Shown here one piece after another: positions 1 through 11,039 of a stretch of 64,000 bases of DNA (position 1 is the first letter of the stretch; every line of letters starts with the position of its first letter). A program made the translations under genes and the position numbers. The DNA is from Sipunculus nudus. Lineage: Eukaryota; Annelida; Sipuncula; Golfingiida; Sipunculidae. Below the pieces are notes generated by a model. That model was not told the DNA's origin. It saw only the letters and a list, made by a program, of their open reading frames with translations, and searched no databases. The stretch lies in NCBI GenBank assembly GCA_026874595.1, contig CM049307.1:58536870-58600869 (forward strand). Reading direction: 5' to 3'.

Positions 1-2106
1 TTTTGTCAATATTTATTATAGGCCAATGTTCTATCGCTCTGTACTTTAAGGGAGTTTTTTTTTTACATTTCTTCATATATACATGTTTAACTTTACCATA
101 TACTGTGATGACTTATATGATATATATATATGTCAAATTATCGTTATTTATATTTTGCCATATTTTAGGACGAAAATAACATGTACTTACTTCAATTGGT
201 TAGCATTGAAAACGACCATAAATTGTTTACTCTGTTGCTTCGTTTGTTATTATTCATACTGGTATATATTCTCTCAACAAAGTTTTATCTTATTATTGTT
301 CCGGGTATCACGAAATGCATAAATATCTTACTTTTCATCATCAATTACTAATCCTCTGGTAAAGGAGACGCTTGCGAATCTTCATAATATTAAGTCTGTG
401 GTAGCTACGCCTTCATACACAATGATTCAGTGAGCCATTCGAGCTGCTGTTACATGAATAATGGCCATGGCCATGGAACCAAACAAATTGTTCAAACACT
501 TGTTCTACGCGGGTGCCAGTTCTTGACTAAGCTTTTTACTCCCTGAGGCCATCGAGATTTTGATCAGTCAAAAAAAATTTATAAACCAGTCCCGTTTCTG
601 GTACAAATGTTCTTGTTCAGACTGCGTATGCAACGTGTATTGTTTACGCTTCGTTCCTTGAATTTGATTTGCAGTTGTGATTTCGGTCCACATAATTGCA
701 GGCCTATTCATAATTCTTTAAATTGACGCCACCACGGGTCGCTGAATTAAGGTGTGTGAAAGCAAAGCTGTCGCAGACTTGATAATGTGAAGATGGCGAA
801 GATTTGGGTTTTCTTTCGAATCCAGGTGATAAAGGATAACTGGAATTCTTTTTTTTTCTGAAAGGTGTTTGAACGTTTTGTATTGGAGAGGATAATATGC
901 ATTTTCCCAGGAGCCCCAAAATGATGCCAAAACATGCGGGAAAATATTCATCCCGCAATTTATATCACTGTTTCATTAGTTCAAAGTAGAAAGGTAAGGG
1001 GTGGTGTATCTGCAAAGGAGGTTGTGTTTTCACCTGTGTTTGTCTGTTTACTGGTTTGAATTTTGTTTGTTGTATATGAGCAGGATTAAATGTAATTTGG
1101 GAACCAATATCTACACAGCTCTGTCGATTGGCAGGGCATGTGCCAGGAAAAAATAAAGGGGCAAATTCCGAGAGGTGAAGAGTCGGCTTTAATTTGTATG
1201 TGGATGATGCAGGAGCGGAGATATGAGCTATATAACAGTATGTATCGAATGCAATTCTAGTTCTACACATGAAACCTGTACATCTATGACAATGTAAAGC
1301 TAAAATCAAAATGAACTTTCATGAGTATATTTTATATCAATCGCCGCTTGTGGTCAGCATAACGAATAACAGGGCGTCCTATATGGGAGATTTTTGTAAT
1401 GGTTAGGATTCTAATCTTTTAATACATTTCAGTATATACAGAACAATAAAAGTATATGGTCTAAGCGTAGGTGCCAAAACAAGGCAGTAAAATCTTATCA
1501 CACAGTCGTTAAGTACTGATTGCTCACCAACGGGTCGACTTTTACTCACTTAAACCAGATTTTATTATATCATGTACCACCGCCGGGCTTAACTATTTGT
1601 AAATTATGGGATATTTATTGCGGATGATATGTGGGTTTAATGTTTGCCTGTTCCCGGAAACACCTTCCCTACTTCCGGCTTTGTGGGTGTTCTATTTCAT
1701 AGTATTTCCCAAATATTCCTCAGACGCAGCAGGTGGTTTTTATGTTTGATAGTAAATACCTTTAACCACTATCTGGTATCAATATAAAAAAACTGGGATA
1801 TACTTGGGACATGTTAACAACGAACATGAGTTGGACTAAATATGAGATGAAAATATAAACAATGCAGATGTGGGTGAGACGATTTGAAAAAAAAAAAAAA
1901 GAAAATATGAACAAATATGCCTTAATTGAGGGAAGACATACTGGGAGGGAAATAAACAAGCAAAAGCTGTGTGTAGTTAGTAGATAATACACTAACCAAC
2001 AAATAAACACACCCGAGTCCGTCATGGTGTATTGACCATGAGCGTCCCTGAGAGCTCATGTAGAGGTGCACGCGTTTACTCAGCATAGGGGATTTCAATT
2101 ACCTAT
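1..2106. other. No gene seen
   Basis: Unique AT-rich sequence. Frames reach at most 114 codons and have no recognisable domain. The only small structure noted is the 12-bp palindrome CCATGGCCATGG near 473. Confidence 0.6.
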
Positions 2107-2459
2107 AGCCAAAAATTTAGGTCGGTTTCTAAGCAATTTTGTTTCTAGAAATCAGTGCGGGCGGGCGATTCTTTTTTTAACATGTATCATAGGTTTCATA
2201 AAATAAAAATCATATGATACGGTAAGGGGACAATATGATTATAACACATTTGTTTTTCTGAACAAGTGTAAAAGCCTAAAATTACAATAGTAAATGTTTA
2301 TGAAATTTTATTATTTATATTCTTGATAGAAATGTCCCAGCGACAAAATCGGCACATTTCTACTTGAATTCCTAAAATAAAGTAATAAGGGAGGTAGGGG
2401 TTACACTGACAAATGCGGTGCCTGAGTGCATGACTATCTTTTTTAGCCAAATACACCCG
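2107..2459 (+). mobile_element. Family A TIR element (MITE-like), diverged copy
   Basis: This is a degenerate full-length copy of the family best preserved at 51840-52140. The left end near 2107 (AGCCAAAAA, then a decayed GGTTCTCAGGCA-like stretch) is followed by the family hallmark AATCAGTGCGGGCGGGCG at about 2150-2167. The right end near 2419-2459 reads GCGGTGCCTGAG, then TTTTTTAGCCA, the inverted form of the left end. The interior shares the TTTTATTATT and CTTGA-AGAAATGTCC blocks of the family. No coding capacity. Family assignment is by comparison within this window. Confidence 0.75.
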
Positions 2460-4268
2460 TTGAAGTTTTTGTATACTAACAAAAAAAAAGGCTACGATAC
2501 CGCGGTTCATGCAACTCCACTCCCCATCTCCGTTTCCATGTACGGAAAAGCCATTAAAAAGAATTATTAGTAAATAATGTCGACCTTAAGTAGATAGACC
2601 AAAAGGCCTGAATAGGAAGGAGTCCCGTAGATAAAATGAGTGAGGTCATGGTTCCCTTGATACTTTTTCCAGCCATCTTGTCCAAATTTAAATTTGCAGC
2701 AGTCTAAGGTTAGGCGTATTCAAATTGCCTGTAACCGAGAATTTCTAACTTAAAGTGATACTTCTGCCTTGGGCCTTATGGGGAAAAACGAAGTCGTCTT
2801 TAGGGCAGCTCATAATTTTTTGGTAGCACTTAAGTTTTTCTGGTAGCATGTGTGATTTTGGCAGAATGCTGGTTTTTACTTAAAGCGTCGGACCTCGGAG
2901 CTGAATGACTTAGGTTCCAGTTGGCCAGGGCCAGAAAGAAAAGACGGTGGAATGTCGAATGAACCTGAAAAAAATTAGCTCTAATGTTTTAATGAGAGTC
3001 CTGTACTTATAGGCCTAAACTCTGACTTTCAGAAGCCTTAATTATTATATTTTAATGGGTAATCGTGTATTTATATTCATCCTTATTCAACAGAAAGAGC
3101 ACTAAATCAAACAGGACATGAACTCATCCTTTATAAAGAAAAAATAAGGTATCGTAAGAACTCGACCGTTGGCTTTAAAGTCGCCAGCATACGCCGATTT
3201 TAATTTGTAGCGACGTATAACAGACCATTAAAATGTCATCACACTGTAAAACTAGGGACGCACCCATAACAGAATTTTTAAGGCGTGTAGCTTTAGAAAT
3301 TATTCTCCATTGATGTCCATCCCACAACGGAATAACAGGTTTTTTTACATGCCTATATCAATTTTTTGTAATTTAGTACGGGAAATATTAAAAAGATCAA
3401 GGTTTTATCGAGCCACTCACTCAGAATTAACGAGATCCGGAAAAAATTGACCCGATATTTTATGCAATTTGAGAATTTCTGCCGAACATCAAAGTAACGT
3501 TATGAATGGAGTGCGATCTGCGCTGTTAATTCACGCAGTAAAAAGCTCCTAAATCGACATCGATAATTATCGTAAGATATAAAAGCGTATTTTTCTTATC
3601 GCCAACGCTGGTATTGAGATGGAGTGACATATGGCCTTCGTCAGTCTAATAAACCTGATGGCGGACTTTATCAGCGCCAGTTTATGCATGATTGACAGGT
3701 ATAATGAAATCATTATCACGGTTCTAGCGATTCGGTTCTATCGATTTACAGACATGTCTCCGGAAGTCGGGCAATATTATAGGGAGATAAAGAAACATAA
3801 ACAAATTAAAAGAATAGATTACGTTGACTGAGTCTACAAACCTTAATTCGTACTGTTCTTATCAGACTTCCCTCTGTTGAACACAGCGTCACGCTTAATT
3901 AGTTACACGGGTTTACCTGGTGAGCGGCAGAGTAAACGTTGTATCTTATACTTATGAATAGGCGGCCTCTAATATAGGCAAAGAAATCACCCTAAGCCAA
4001 AATGGTATATTATCTTTTAATAAAAAAATCTTTTGCTGATTCGGTTTAGCGCCAAAATTTAATCGATAGTCCTTCCCTCGGGTGTTCTATTAATCGACCA
4101 CAAAGTTTCATCAAGACCAGTTAAATGTCTTTGCCTAGATACCTGATGCAAAATAGAATAAAATACCCCTACAGTATTGATTCTTGTGATGAAGATAGAT
4201 TGATACTGATTGTAAGCACACCTACGGAAAATATAGACTAAATGCAAGGAAGTTTTCTTCTGATTAAA

Positions 4269-4271
<3 letters not shown>
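2460..4271. other. No gene seen
   Basis: AT-rich unique sequence. A 66-codon frame at 3631-3831 has no recognisable domain and is of chance length. Confidence 0.55.
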
Positions 4272-4314
<43 letters not shown>

Positions 4315-4323
4315 GTATATGTA

Positions 4324-4356
<33 letters not shown>
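4272..4356. repeat. (AT)n microsatellite
   Basis: About 85 bp of AT dinucleotides, interrupted in the middle by a few GTAT units. Confidence 0.98.
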
Positions 4357-4359
<3 letters not shown>

Positions 4360-4632
4360 TTATCCATGCACCACTACCCAACAACCCATTAAAGGTGGCC
4401 ATTCACCTAACTTTTGAAAAAGAATTTATGTTATTTCGGACTTCCTCTGTGAATATATTCATGATCTTAGGGTAAATTTTGGTTGTGAAAAGTTCTTATA
4501 AGGCATTTGCTAAGAATGTGTAAACTTGTTTATCAACAAAAACCTGTGACCTAAGATGGTAGATTGATAGAAAAGTTACTTATTGTAAAACGCCATTTGT
4601 AAAGCTCTGGCTTATCTAACTTGCTGTCAAAT

Positions 4633-4818
4633 GCCCATGTTGAATTTGTTTTGATTTTTTTTGCGGGTCCCCACAAATTATATACTTGTTGATATAAACA
4701 AAACAAGCAGCTTGTTTGCAATGATATCCACGTTTTCTGGCCTATTTTTTATAAAATCTCCAAAGGATAACCTTTAGTTTATAAAGGTCAGATAGGTGAA
4801 TAAGCCTTTTAAGGGCTG
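4633..4818 (+). repeat. Interspersed repeat family B, copy 1
   Basis: Shares a roughly 170-bp block with 30136-30307, 32428-32580 and 40283-40480. Common landmarks in order are GTTGAATTTGTTTTGATT, a GCGGG step, ATATAAACAAAACAAGCAGC, then TTTATAAAGGTCA and AGGTGA near the right end. Not coding; class unknown. Confidence 0.85.
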
Positions 4819-5239
4819 TTACTAGGTGTCTGTCTTATGATCATAATTTGACGAGAAAGTTCATCGAAACTCGTTTGGTCATTATTTAAAAAAAGATTAG
4901 AACAAAATACAAAAGATTTACAAAATTTCCTGGCGCCTGGTAAGTTTAACCTCAACACCATTTGTTAACACCTGCGGTAATATTTCCTGTATTTAAATTA
5001 AGAGCCGGAAATGCCTGTCAGAACAGCCTATAGATTCATCTGTTCAAACAAACTTAGCGACTGTACTTGCTTAAGTTTATCTCCTATAAATGGTCCAATT
5101 CCAACCGTGACCAGATCGTCTAGAAGTGGTTGTTTGTTTTCCTCAAGAGTGCAGAGAGGCTCCCTGAATAACAAAGTTCACCTTAAGTCCTACGGAAATA
5201 AAGGCTACAGTCACAGTAATACTTCAATTCGTGTAACGT

Positions 5240-5515
5240 GCCTCGGAACTATAGGAAGTGTAACATTTCATGACAAAGGCCAGTTTAGCTGAAAATAGAT
5301 TTTCCATTGAGGAAATTAACTATTACTGTATCTGGTTTCTTGCTGTGCGAGACAGGACCGGAACGGAAATGAAAAGTCGGTCACTAAATCCTGCGACATA
5401 AAAATATGGCCTTTTTGTTCAAAATTGATCAAAATCCGCTAACAATGGTCTTGATCAATCAGCCTATTTAAACATGCCGGAAAACACCCTTGATCTCGAA
5501 AAATGATACAGTTAA
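5240..5515 (+). repeat. Duplicated segment D, upstream copy, block 1
   Basis: Aligns in direct orientation with 10180-10455. Shared landmarks are ATAGGAAGTGTAACAT, TTAGGAAATT/TGAGGAAATT, CTGGTTTCTTG/CTGGTTTCTCG, GCGGAAATGAAAA-TCGGT, and a CCTTGA-CT-GAAA block at the right end. Block 2 of the same copy lies at 7668-8780. The material between the blocks differs because transposable elements occupy this copy. Confidence 0.75.
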
Positions 5516-5518
5516 GGC

Positions 5519-5684
5519 TAAAAAAAGAGTTCTCAGACACCTTATTTACAGAAATCAATGGCTGAGGCCGATCTTTTACCTTGTTATCATACGTTTTCGA
5601 AATATAATTCATATGTTACTAGGGGAAACATGATAATAACATAATTGTTTTTTAACAGGTAAACGCAGAATAAGAAAAAGAAAT
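5519..5684 (+). mobile_element. Family A element, truncated copy
   Basis: Begins with a degenerate terminus (AGTTCTCAGACACC and CAGAAATCAATGG). It continues through family A interior blocks (GAAACATGATAATAACA, TTTAACAGGTAAACGCAG) and then stops where the intact copy starts at 5685. The right terminus is missing. Confidence 0.7.
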
Positions 5685-5978
5685 GAGGCCAAAAAAGGTT
5701 TGTTTCTCAGGCACTTTTAAAAAATAAGTGCGGGCGGGCGGTCGGGCGATTATTTGTTGTTGTATGGTTCGATAAAACATGTCATAGGCTCAGGGAAATG
5801 CATGATAAAAACATTTTTTTGTTAAACAGGTAAAAGCAGTATACAGCAAAGGAAATCCTATCAAAATTTTATTATTCTATTTTCTTGACAGATGAAAATC
5901 AAAATAAAGTTTTTTTATGGGGGGGGGGGGGTTAATATTGACGCGGGCGGTGCCTGAGAACCATACCTTTTTGGCCTC
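5685..5978 (+). mobile_element. Family A TIR element, near-complete copy
   Basis: About 294 bp. Left end GAGGCCAAAAAAGG; right end CCTTTTTGGCCTC, its inverted complement. Inside each end lie CTCAGGCAC and GTGCCTGAG. The hallmark AAGTGCGGGCGGGCGG lies after the left TIR, and a G12 run followed by TTAATATTGACGCGGG precedes the right TIR. AT on both sides may be a 2-bp target duplication. No coding frame, so non-autonomous; MITE-like by structure. Confidence 0.88.
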
Positions 5979-6039
5979 ATAGCGATTTTCTTATTATCAT
6001 TTTTGGAAGAAGTGTGCGACTGGTTGGACTGACTGAATA

Positions 6040-6130
6040 TCAAAGTTAAACTTTTGATGCGGCTTGGGGAGGGGGGGGGGGGGGGGGATTGACGCGCCAT
6101 ATGCCTGCGAAACCAACCTTTTTGGCCTTA
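6040..6130 (+). mobile_element. Family A right-end fragment with G17 run
   Basis: A run of 17 G (6071-6087) is followed by ATTGACGCG, a GCCTGCGAAACCAACC variant of the terminal repeat, and TTTTTGGCCTTA. This is the same order (poly-G, TTGACGCG, TIR) as the right end of the 5685-5978 copy. Confidence 0.75.
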
Positions 6131-6238
6131 TGGGAGAGACAGGAGCAAATACATCGTGTTTTAATATGCTCATCCAAATAGATCATGTGGGTAGTAAGTA
6201 ATCAGGCCCTTCTTTTAGCAAGGAAGGGATGTAATCAA

Positions 6239-6253
6239 CCCCCCCCCCCCCCC
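6239..6253. repeat. C15 homopolymer
   Basis: Pure cytosine run with no clear element around it. Confidence 0.95.
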
Positions 6254-6473
6254 GATATTTAGAGAATAATATCTATTTATTGGAAAAGAAATATATTTAT
6301 AACTAGAATTATAGACTTTTGTTACATTTATGAGTTTAATATGAAATATTATATATCTTAACCTGATGAATAATTTACATATACTGGTAAGATATCTTAA
6401 TAATTTTTTTCAAACCTTATACTTAATTGTATTATATTTGACATTTGTCATACAGACAATAAAAGGTAAAATA

Positions 6474-6553
6474 CATATATATATATATATATATATATAC
6501 CCGTGTGTTGGTGTGTGTGTGAAAACAGTTGTTGGTCATCCCCCCCCCCCCCC
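6474..6553. repeat. (AT)n, short GT-rich stretch and C14 run
   Basis: A 26-bp AT tract is followed by a TGTGTTGGTGTGTGTGTG stretch and a 14-base C run at 6540-6553. Confidence 0.95.
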
Positions 6554-6756
6554 TCCCCCACACTTGAAGAAAAATTGACGCCACTGTCATTGTCTGTTTC
6601 GTGAACAGTCATGACTTGAATACGGATGATGGTAAATGACAATACGACAACATGCTGCTATTATGCCTTCAGGACTTTATAATTTATATACAAGGGTAGA
6701 AATAATCCAGGTGTTATAACTTGTCGTTCATACATAAGAGTGGAACTTAAAAATAT

Positions 6757-7015
6757 AAAAGGTATGGTTTTAAGGCACGCCCGCGTCAATTTTAACCCCC
6801 GCATCAAACATTTTGATTTTGATTTTCATCTTTCACGAAGATAAAATAATACAATTTTGATACGATTTCCTTTGTTATGTAGTGCTTTTACCTGTTTCAT
6901 GCTTTTCCTGATCATATGGCATTTTTGTCGAAACATACAAGAAAAAGGTAAAAATTAAAATACCGCCCGCCCGCAGTGATTTATGAAAAAAACTGCCTGA
7001 GAACCATACCTTTTT
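6757..7015 (-). mobile_element. Family A TIR element, minus copy
   Basis: About 259 bp in reverse orientation. It starts AAAAGGTATGGTTTTAAGGCAC and then CGCCCGCGTCAATTTTAACCCC; it ends CCGCCCGCCCGCAGTGAT, then TGCCTGAGAACCATACC. The two ends are inverted repeats with one or two differences. The interior matches the other minus copy at 22988-23278 (GATTTCCTTTGTTATGTAGTG, CCTGATCATATG). Confidence 0.88.
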
Positions 7016-7027
7016 ATTTATGGGCCT

Positions 7028-7595
7028 AACGAACTGAGTAACCCAAATATTGGATAAAAGTTAGGCGTTATAAAACATATAAAAACCCTTCGAATAACCG
7101 CTTATCTGATATATAAAATTAAAACACGCCATATCCTGTTGAATAACCGTTTATCTGATATATAAAACAACTATAACACACTGAGTAACCTTCAATATGA
7201 GATCATAAAAGAAGCCTAAACGAACTGAATAATCTTCAATATGAGATTTAAAAAAGTTGTGCAATAAAAAACCAAAGACATAATAAACTAACTTCAATTT
7301 GAGCATAAGAAATCGTTTATCTGATATATAAAACAAGCCGTAACGCACTGAATATCATTTAGTATATGATATAAAAAGACCAAGCCATAATTAAACGCAT
7401 TAAATAACCTTCAATATGAGATTAAAAAAAAGCCATAACGCACAGAATAACCTTTACAATGAAATAAAAAAAATGTGCAATAAAAAAACCCGAAGACATA
7501 ATGCACTGGATAACCTTCAATCTGAGATCAAAAAATGTTGGCGGCCCCCCCCCCCCCCCCCCCGAAACGTACCGAATAAACTTCTATCCGAATCT
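7028..7595. repeat. Degenerate AT-rich minisatellite with terminal C19 run
   Basis: Eleven or twelve imperfect units, about 45-60 bp apart, built around GCACTGAATAACCTTCAATA and TGAGATATAAAA. A subtype in which the core reads CGTTTATCTGATATATAAAA occurs at about 7095, 7147 and 7316. A 19-base C run interrupts the array at 7545-7563. A 122-codon frame across the array is a by-product of the repeat and is not called as a gene. Confidence 0.85.
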
Positions 7596-7667
7596 GCTCT
7601 GGATTCTCCGGGAAATAAAGCTGCAAGAACAAGATTATCAGTAAAGCAGATTTTGATGAAAATCAAT

Positions 7668-8780
7668 TTTGGTGTGTTAACTATAACTAAGAAGAACAAG
7701 TTCAGAAAGCAACTGTTAAGGCTTAAAATGGTCGCTGTGTATACTCAGTGCTTAAATGCTAATATGTTAATGCAATTAATATAGAATGTCATTTTTATGC
7801 CCCCGTCACAAAGATATAAACCAGTTACAGAACGATTTTGCGTTTTGTCCCAGTTGACCTATTTTTGACCGTTTTACGGCTCCTAAACTTAGAAAATTTC
7901 ATGAAAAAATAGAAATTTCATGACAAATACACATGTACGGACTTTTTTTTCGCAATGCCTGCAGATATTGGCCTGATTTTTGGTGTGTAGGCAGATAATG
8001 ACCAGTTACAGATCGAGTTTGCATTTTGTCCTAGTTGACCTATTTTTGACTGTTTTACGGCTCCTAAACTTAGAAAATTTCATGAAAAATAGAAATTTTC
8101 ATGACAAATACACATTTACTGACTTTTTTCCTCAATGCCTGCAGATACCACCCTGATTTTTTATGTGTGGGCAGATAATGTCAGTTGCAGATCGAATTCG
8201 CGTTTCGTCCCGGTTGACCTACTTTTGATTGTTTTACGGCTCCTAAACATAGAAAATTTCATGAAAGACAGAAATTTTTATGGAAAATGCACATGTATGG
8301 ACTTTTTTTTCACAATGCCTGCATATACTGGCATGATTTTGGTGTGTTGCTTGATAATGACCCGTTACAGATCGAGTTTGCATTTTGCACTTGTTGACCT
8401 ACTTTTGACCATACGACACCTCCTGAAATTAGAAAATTTTTCAATATTTTACAAATGTTTCTAATTTGCCCCAGGCGGGGGCATTCGTGTCGTTCCGACA
8501 CATCTAGTCATGATTTTATTTCTTTTGTTTGATGAGTATTTCATTGTCTGTCAGGGAAATAATTATGGGCATGTTGGCATGTTTTTTCCTCAATTATCAA
8601 GTCCTGGGAAAATTTATCACGTTCCTGTTCTACGGGGGCGTCCGTAAACGTCTCTTAGAAGATGAAATAAAAACAATATCGTGACTTGATGAATATTTTA
8701 TTCACTCGACTATCTCGTTTTCCTCAAAGAAATAACATCAGGTCGTGCGAATGACAGAATGACAGGACAAACGACAGATG
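7668..8780 (+). repeat. Duplicated segment D, upstream copy, block 2 (interrupted)
   Basis: The flanks 7668-7790 and about 8510-8780 align with one continuous stretch at 11044-11440. Landmarks are CTGTGTATACTCAGTGCTT against CTATGTATATTCAGTGCTT, ATCACGTTCCTG, and a 28-base identical stretch starting TCGTGACTTGATG (8671 and 11334). The 180-bp-unit element at 7797-8507 sits between the two flanks and is absent from the downstream copy. Confidence 0.75.
7797..8507 (+). mobile_element. Tandem-unit element, 180-bp period (Helentron/HINE-like structure)
   Basis: Almost four direct units with starts of GTTTTACGGCTCCTAAAC at 7871, 8052 and 8231 and a variant at 8411 (spacing 181, 179 and 180 bp). 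The array is bounded by ATGCCCCCG (7797-7805) and its inverted complement CGGGGGCAT (8476-8484). Just beyond is a perfect 6-bp-stem hairpin, GTGTCG-TTC-CGACAC (8487-8501), then ATCTAG. Known Helentron-derived elements (HINEs) have subterminal inverted repeats, an internal tandem array and a 3' hairpin, which fits. The CTAG end after a hairpin also recalls Helitrons. No protein is encoded. The class is inference. Confidence 0.7.
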
Positions 8781-8935
8781 ATAATTTATCAACACACGGA
8801 TTGCCAGAACTCCCCATTAGAATATGATGCAGCACTCGTCCAGACGAAAAGTCCATTTATTGAAGCATGTGATTCCTGTCCTTCTTTATGTAATCTGAGC
8901 TTTACAGCTTTTTATCATTTTACTTATCTGCTTTG

Positions 8936-8937
<2 letters not shown>

Positions 8938-8970
<33 letters not shown>
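8938..8970. repeat. (TAA)n microsatellite
   Basis: Eleven trinucleotide units, then CAACAACATTAATAAC. It sits about 40 bp left of the 142-bp-unit element and mirrors the (TTA)n tract on its right. Confidence 0.97.
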
Positions 8971-8973
<3 letters not shown>

Positions 8974-9009
8974 CAACATTAATAACAAGAGTACCGCAAA
9001 CGTGCATAA

Positions 9010-9634
9010 TACGCCCGTATCTTGTGACCTCTGACCTCATTAAATATAAGTGAAATATAATGAGAATGTAATTAAAGTCAGAAACTAAATTAGCAAAAAT
9101 GCGTAATGAGTTTCATGAAAATCAATAGGATTTTTGTAGGTCACCAGGGTACCTCCAAAGAGCGGAGACCTCTGACCTCATTAAATATGCGTGAATTTTG
9201 AAGAGAATGTAAATCAGGTGAGAAAGTCTATTGGTAAAATATGTATACTGAGTTTCATCAAAATCCATAAGATTTTTGGTATGTCGCCAAGGTGCCTCCA
9301 AAATGCGGTAACCTTTGACCTCATTAAATATGTATGGATTTCGCTGGAATGCTAGCTTAGGCGAGATACTTTATTGATTAACATTTCTGATCAGTTTTAT
9401 CTAAATCCTTCATATTCTTCGTAAGTAGTTACGGCGACACCACAAAGTAGCCTTATGAAATATGTGTGGACGTAGTCTATAATCGAACTCGGGCGAAATA
9501 ACCTGTTGGTAAGTACTTATGGTGAGTTTCGCGAAAATCCATCAAAGCCCCGGTAAGTTGTCGCGCGCGGCGACACTATAAATAACGGACGGACAGTGGG
9601 TATACCTTAATACTCTCGTCATATGACGGGCGTA
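9010..9634 (+). mobile_element. Tandem-unit element, 142-bp period, with GC-rich inverted ends
   Basis: Four decaying direct units. GACCTCTGACCTCATTAAAT occurs at 9026 and 9167, a close variant at 9310 and a poor one near 9445. Each unit also carries TGAGTTTCATGAAAATC and a GGTACCTCCAAA-like block. The outer boundaries are TACGCCCGT (9010-9018) and ACGGGCGTA (9626-9634), inverted complements. The palindrome CGTCATATGACG lies at 9617-9628. The layout parallels 7797-8507 although unit sequences differ. Flanked by (TAA)n and (TTA)n. Confidence 0.7.
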
Positions 9635-9639
9635 TAAAA

Positions 9640-9700
9640 ATAATAATTAAAATAATAATACTATTGTTATTACTATTACCATTATTATAATAATTAATTA

Positions 9701-9751
<51 letters not shown>
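9640..9751. repeat. (TTA)n microsatellite and related AT-rich tail
   Basis: A TAAAATAATAATA stretch followed by about 50 bp of pure TTA/ATT units (9702-9751). Complementary to the (TAA)n on the left of the 142-bp element. Confidence 0.95.
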
Positions 9752-9868
9752 AGTTAATCATCTGTAGCAAAATGTTAATATTACCATATAAATTTAGACC
9801 GATGTCGTTGTAATAGTGAAGATTCGAAATGTAGAACAGTTTTCTATATGTTTGTCGTTACGACTTAA

Positions 9869-9942
9869 CCGGGGGTAATCTGAAATCGATTTCAGATTAC
9901 CGGGGGGTAACCTGAAAGGGGGGGGGGGGTAATCTGAAGTCT
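9869..9942. repeat. 28-bp perfect palindrome with G-run direct repeats
   Basis: 9874-9901 is a perfect palindrome: GGTAATCTGAAATC and its reverse complement with no loop. It is followed by two more GGGGGTAA(T/C)CTGAA-type units at about 9902-9917 and 9918-9938, the last led by a run of at least 12 G. A related diverged copy (GGGGGTAATC, ATCGATTTCA, TACCCCC) lies at 20905-20965. Confidence 0.9.
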
Positions 9943-10179
9943 TTACACCGGGGCCCGTTTAGTGCAACATAAACACTTATGCACGGCCATACTCTTATCA
10001 GCTTTTCCAAATGAATAGTCCATGAATCACGCGCGTGACGAGAGCTCCAACAACTGGTTGTCCGTGTCAAAAGTGAAATCTGAGTTTTCTCAAGCGCGAA
10101 AAGGCACTCAGGAATTAGAAATTTCCATGAAAGTAGGGCCGTATCAGGGTAACAGTTCAGATGTATATCGGCCTCGCGT

Positions 10180-10455
10180 GCAAAATATAGGAAGTGTAAC
10201 ATCACATACCAAATAACAGTTTGCTCAAAGTGAATGTTCCATTTAGGAAATTGACAATTATCTGTCTGGTTTCTCGTTCTGAACAGGACGTGAGCGGAAA
10301 TGAAAACTCGGTTGCCCAGGCAAGCATCAGTGACGTAAAATTTGACTTAGTGATCTACGATAGTAAAAAACTGTTAAAGATGCACGCGTTTGCAGCGGTA
10401 ACGATAATAAACACATTACCAACAGACAGGAGACATCCTTGACCTGGAAATTTGG
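10180..10455 (+). repeat. Duplicated segment D, downstream copy, block 1
   Basis: Direct-orientation counterpart of 5240-5515, with the landmarks listed there. Frames upstream in both copies end in an IGSVT-H-K-like peptide and stop soon after. The frame is shared, but nothing recognisable is encoded. Confidence 0.75.
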
Positions 10456-11039
10456 AATTTTTAGACATTACTGATAGGCGTGCTTATGTCATAATTTACT
10501 GAGATGCAAAGAAGGTTATGTTTTTATACGTCTTTTAGGGTTGTGAGTTCACATTCATTATCCCTAGGTTAATGTAAAAATTATCGGCTGTTTACTACAA
10601 TATCAATGCAACAGGATGGATGAACGTTGTTGTAAATTCCCCTGTATGGCTTGTATCACGAGTCAGGTAAGGCTCACATTTCCAATATAAATGCCTACTG
10701 AGTCCAGTATAGACGGCTATATAGGAAACCCCTCTCAATAGTTGCAAATCCAGGTAAAGGTGTGGATCCAGTGAGCCTGCCGGGATTTAAGCTCTCCTGA
10801 GTGATACTCTTTTTTTCTGTTTCTGTTGTGTCAGGAATCATATGCCTTTTATTTCAGCAAAAGTGTGTTAAGGTTGTGTGTATATGAATTCTTCCGAAGA
10901 AAACCTAGCCGAAATACCATACCCCATTATTTACCGGACTACCTGTAACCCAACACTAATAGCAACAATGTTGCTTCCATGGATTGAATCTTCATGTTTT
11001 AATGGTGCAGGTCCACGCCCAGCAATAAAACGAGTCGAT

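Noticed and set aside
468-485. CCATGGCCATGG palindrome as a regulatory site
   Set aside because: Short and isolated; expected by chance in 64 kb at a modest rate.
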